Source of the DNA: Lethocerus indicus | Lineage: Eukaryota; Arthropoda; Insecta; Hemiptera; Belostomatidae | DNA: 64,000 bases | Assembly (NCBI GenBank): GCA_019843655.1 | Contig: JACDQD010000002.1 | Span: 1,560,585 to 1,624,584 of the forward strand | Reading direction: 5' to 3' | Shown here: in pieces, positions 63,501 through 64,000 of the stretch | Layout of the letters: the number at the start of each line of letters is the position of its first letter | Position numbering within the stretch: position 1 is the first letter of the stretch | Notes under the pieces: model-generated | The model's database searches: none | Told to the model about the DNA's origin: nothing | What the model saw: the letters and a program-made list of their open reading frames with translations, nothing else | Translations under genes and position numbers: made by a program

Positions 63501-64000
63501 AATAACCGACGAAAGAAGAAAATAAACGTTCGGAAAACTGAAAATCAATGGAATCTTTTGTATGAACGTGAATATAGAAAAAAAACCAGGGTAATAAGAA
63601 ACATATACATTGAAATGTTCGAACAACATTCCTTAATATTCGAGGTTCATTTCAAATGAAAATGTACAGAACTGTTTCCTGCACACAAGACACGGACCAT
63701 AAATTAAGGCCAGGAGAAATGTCAAAAGGTTTCATCCGATTTTGGATTCAAGCCGTCGAAATATATAATTCCGTCCAGTTCAGAGCACTGTATTAATGTA
63801 AAACAATATATCATGAAATAAAACAAATGCGCTGTTCAGATTTTTTACATTTTATCTACTATTTAAGGAAGAAAAAGGTCAGTATTTCGACTCTGAACAA
63901 ATCTCATGCGCACAACTATTATTTTGCCCTAAACTCTGTGGTACGGATTCAGACAAAAACAACAAGTCTGGCCATCGAAAAAAATAAAATTGTGTCTTGT
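60528..64000. other. Non-coding right end, no gene recognised
   Basis: C-rich tract at 60829-60862, T- and A-rich tracts, and (AT)n at about 63023-63041. A 122-codon forward frame at 60822-61190 begins in a poly-proline tract and has no domain I know. I see no terminal repeats, tRNA or recognisable exon. Confidence 0.45.

Overview
The window looks like nuclear DNA from an invertebrate animal. The evidence is indirect: mellifera-type mariner copies, truncated Jockey-type LINE tails, a piggyBac-type and an IS630/Tc1-type non-autonomous element, hammerhead-ribozyme relics of the kind carried by Penelope-like elements, long (GA)n and (AT)n microsatellites, many G/C homopolymer runs and no obvious CpG depletion. 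I cannot name a species. There is no prokaryotic gene organisation, and I recognise no host protein-coding gene, tRNA or rRNA. The open frames that are not transposon remnants are short, often overlap on opposite strands, or run through low-complexity tracts. I read the window as a gene-poor intergenic or intronic region.

Layout. 1-35.3 kb is mostly unique non-coding DNA with dispersed transposon relics: an IS630/Tc1-type element with TA duplications (182-634), a short mariner MITE (4376-4597), a hammerhead-bearing fold-back repeat (6955-7250), an internally deleted mariner (7984-8515), a LINE 3' end (16204-16340, minus), a well-formed hammerhead-like motif (20488-20538, minus), a second fold-back repeat (21305-21730) with a single arm at 24063-24215, a 12-bp inverted-repeat pair (22540-22825), a piggyBac-type MITE with TTAA duplications (24973-25238), a LINE 3' end (27054-27387), a mariner MITE fragment (28435-28585) and another deleted mariner (31970-32331).

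35.3-44.25 kb is a satellite mosaic. A short AT-rich repeat of roughly 23 bp, with a dimer-like rhythm of about 46 bp, changes orientation at about 35.64 kb and 37.65 kb. Two homogeneous arrays of a 104-bp unit (38.5-40.16 and 41.58-43.06 kb) are embedded in it. An outlying patch of the short repeat lies at 45.3-45.5 kb.

44.25-64 kb returns to non-coding DNA with three more LINE 3' ends (46.85, 51.82 and 54.27 kb), two of them followed directly by a mariner terminal repeat. It also holds a decayed full-length-type mariner transposase (53236-53780), a third deleted mariner (55256-55816), a 117-bp (GA)n and a 57-bp (AT)n.

No set of genes works together as a pathway here. The interest lies in repeat biology: the 104-bp satellite whose unit can fold into stacked hairpins, the hammerhead relics arranged as inverted pairs, and composite or internally deleted transposons that share the same junctions.
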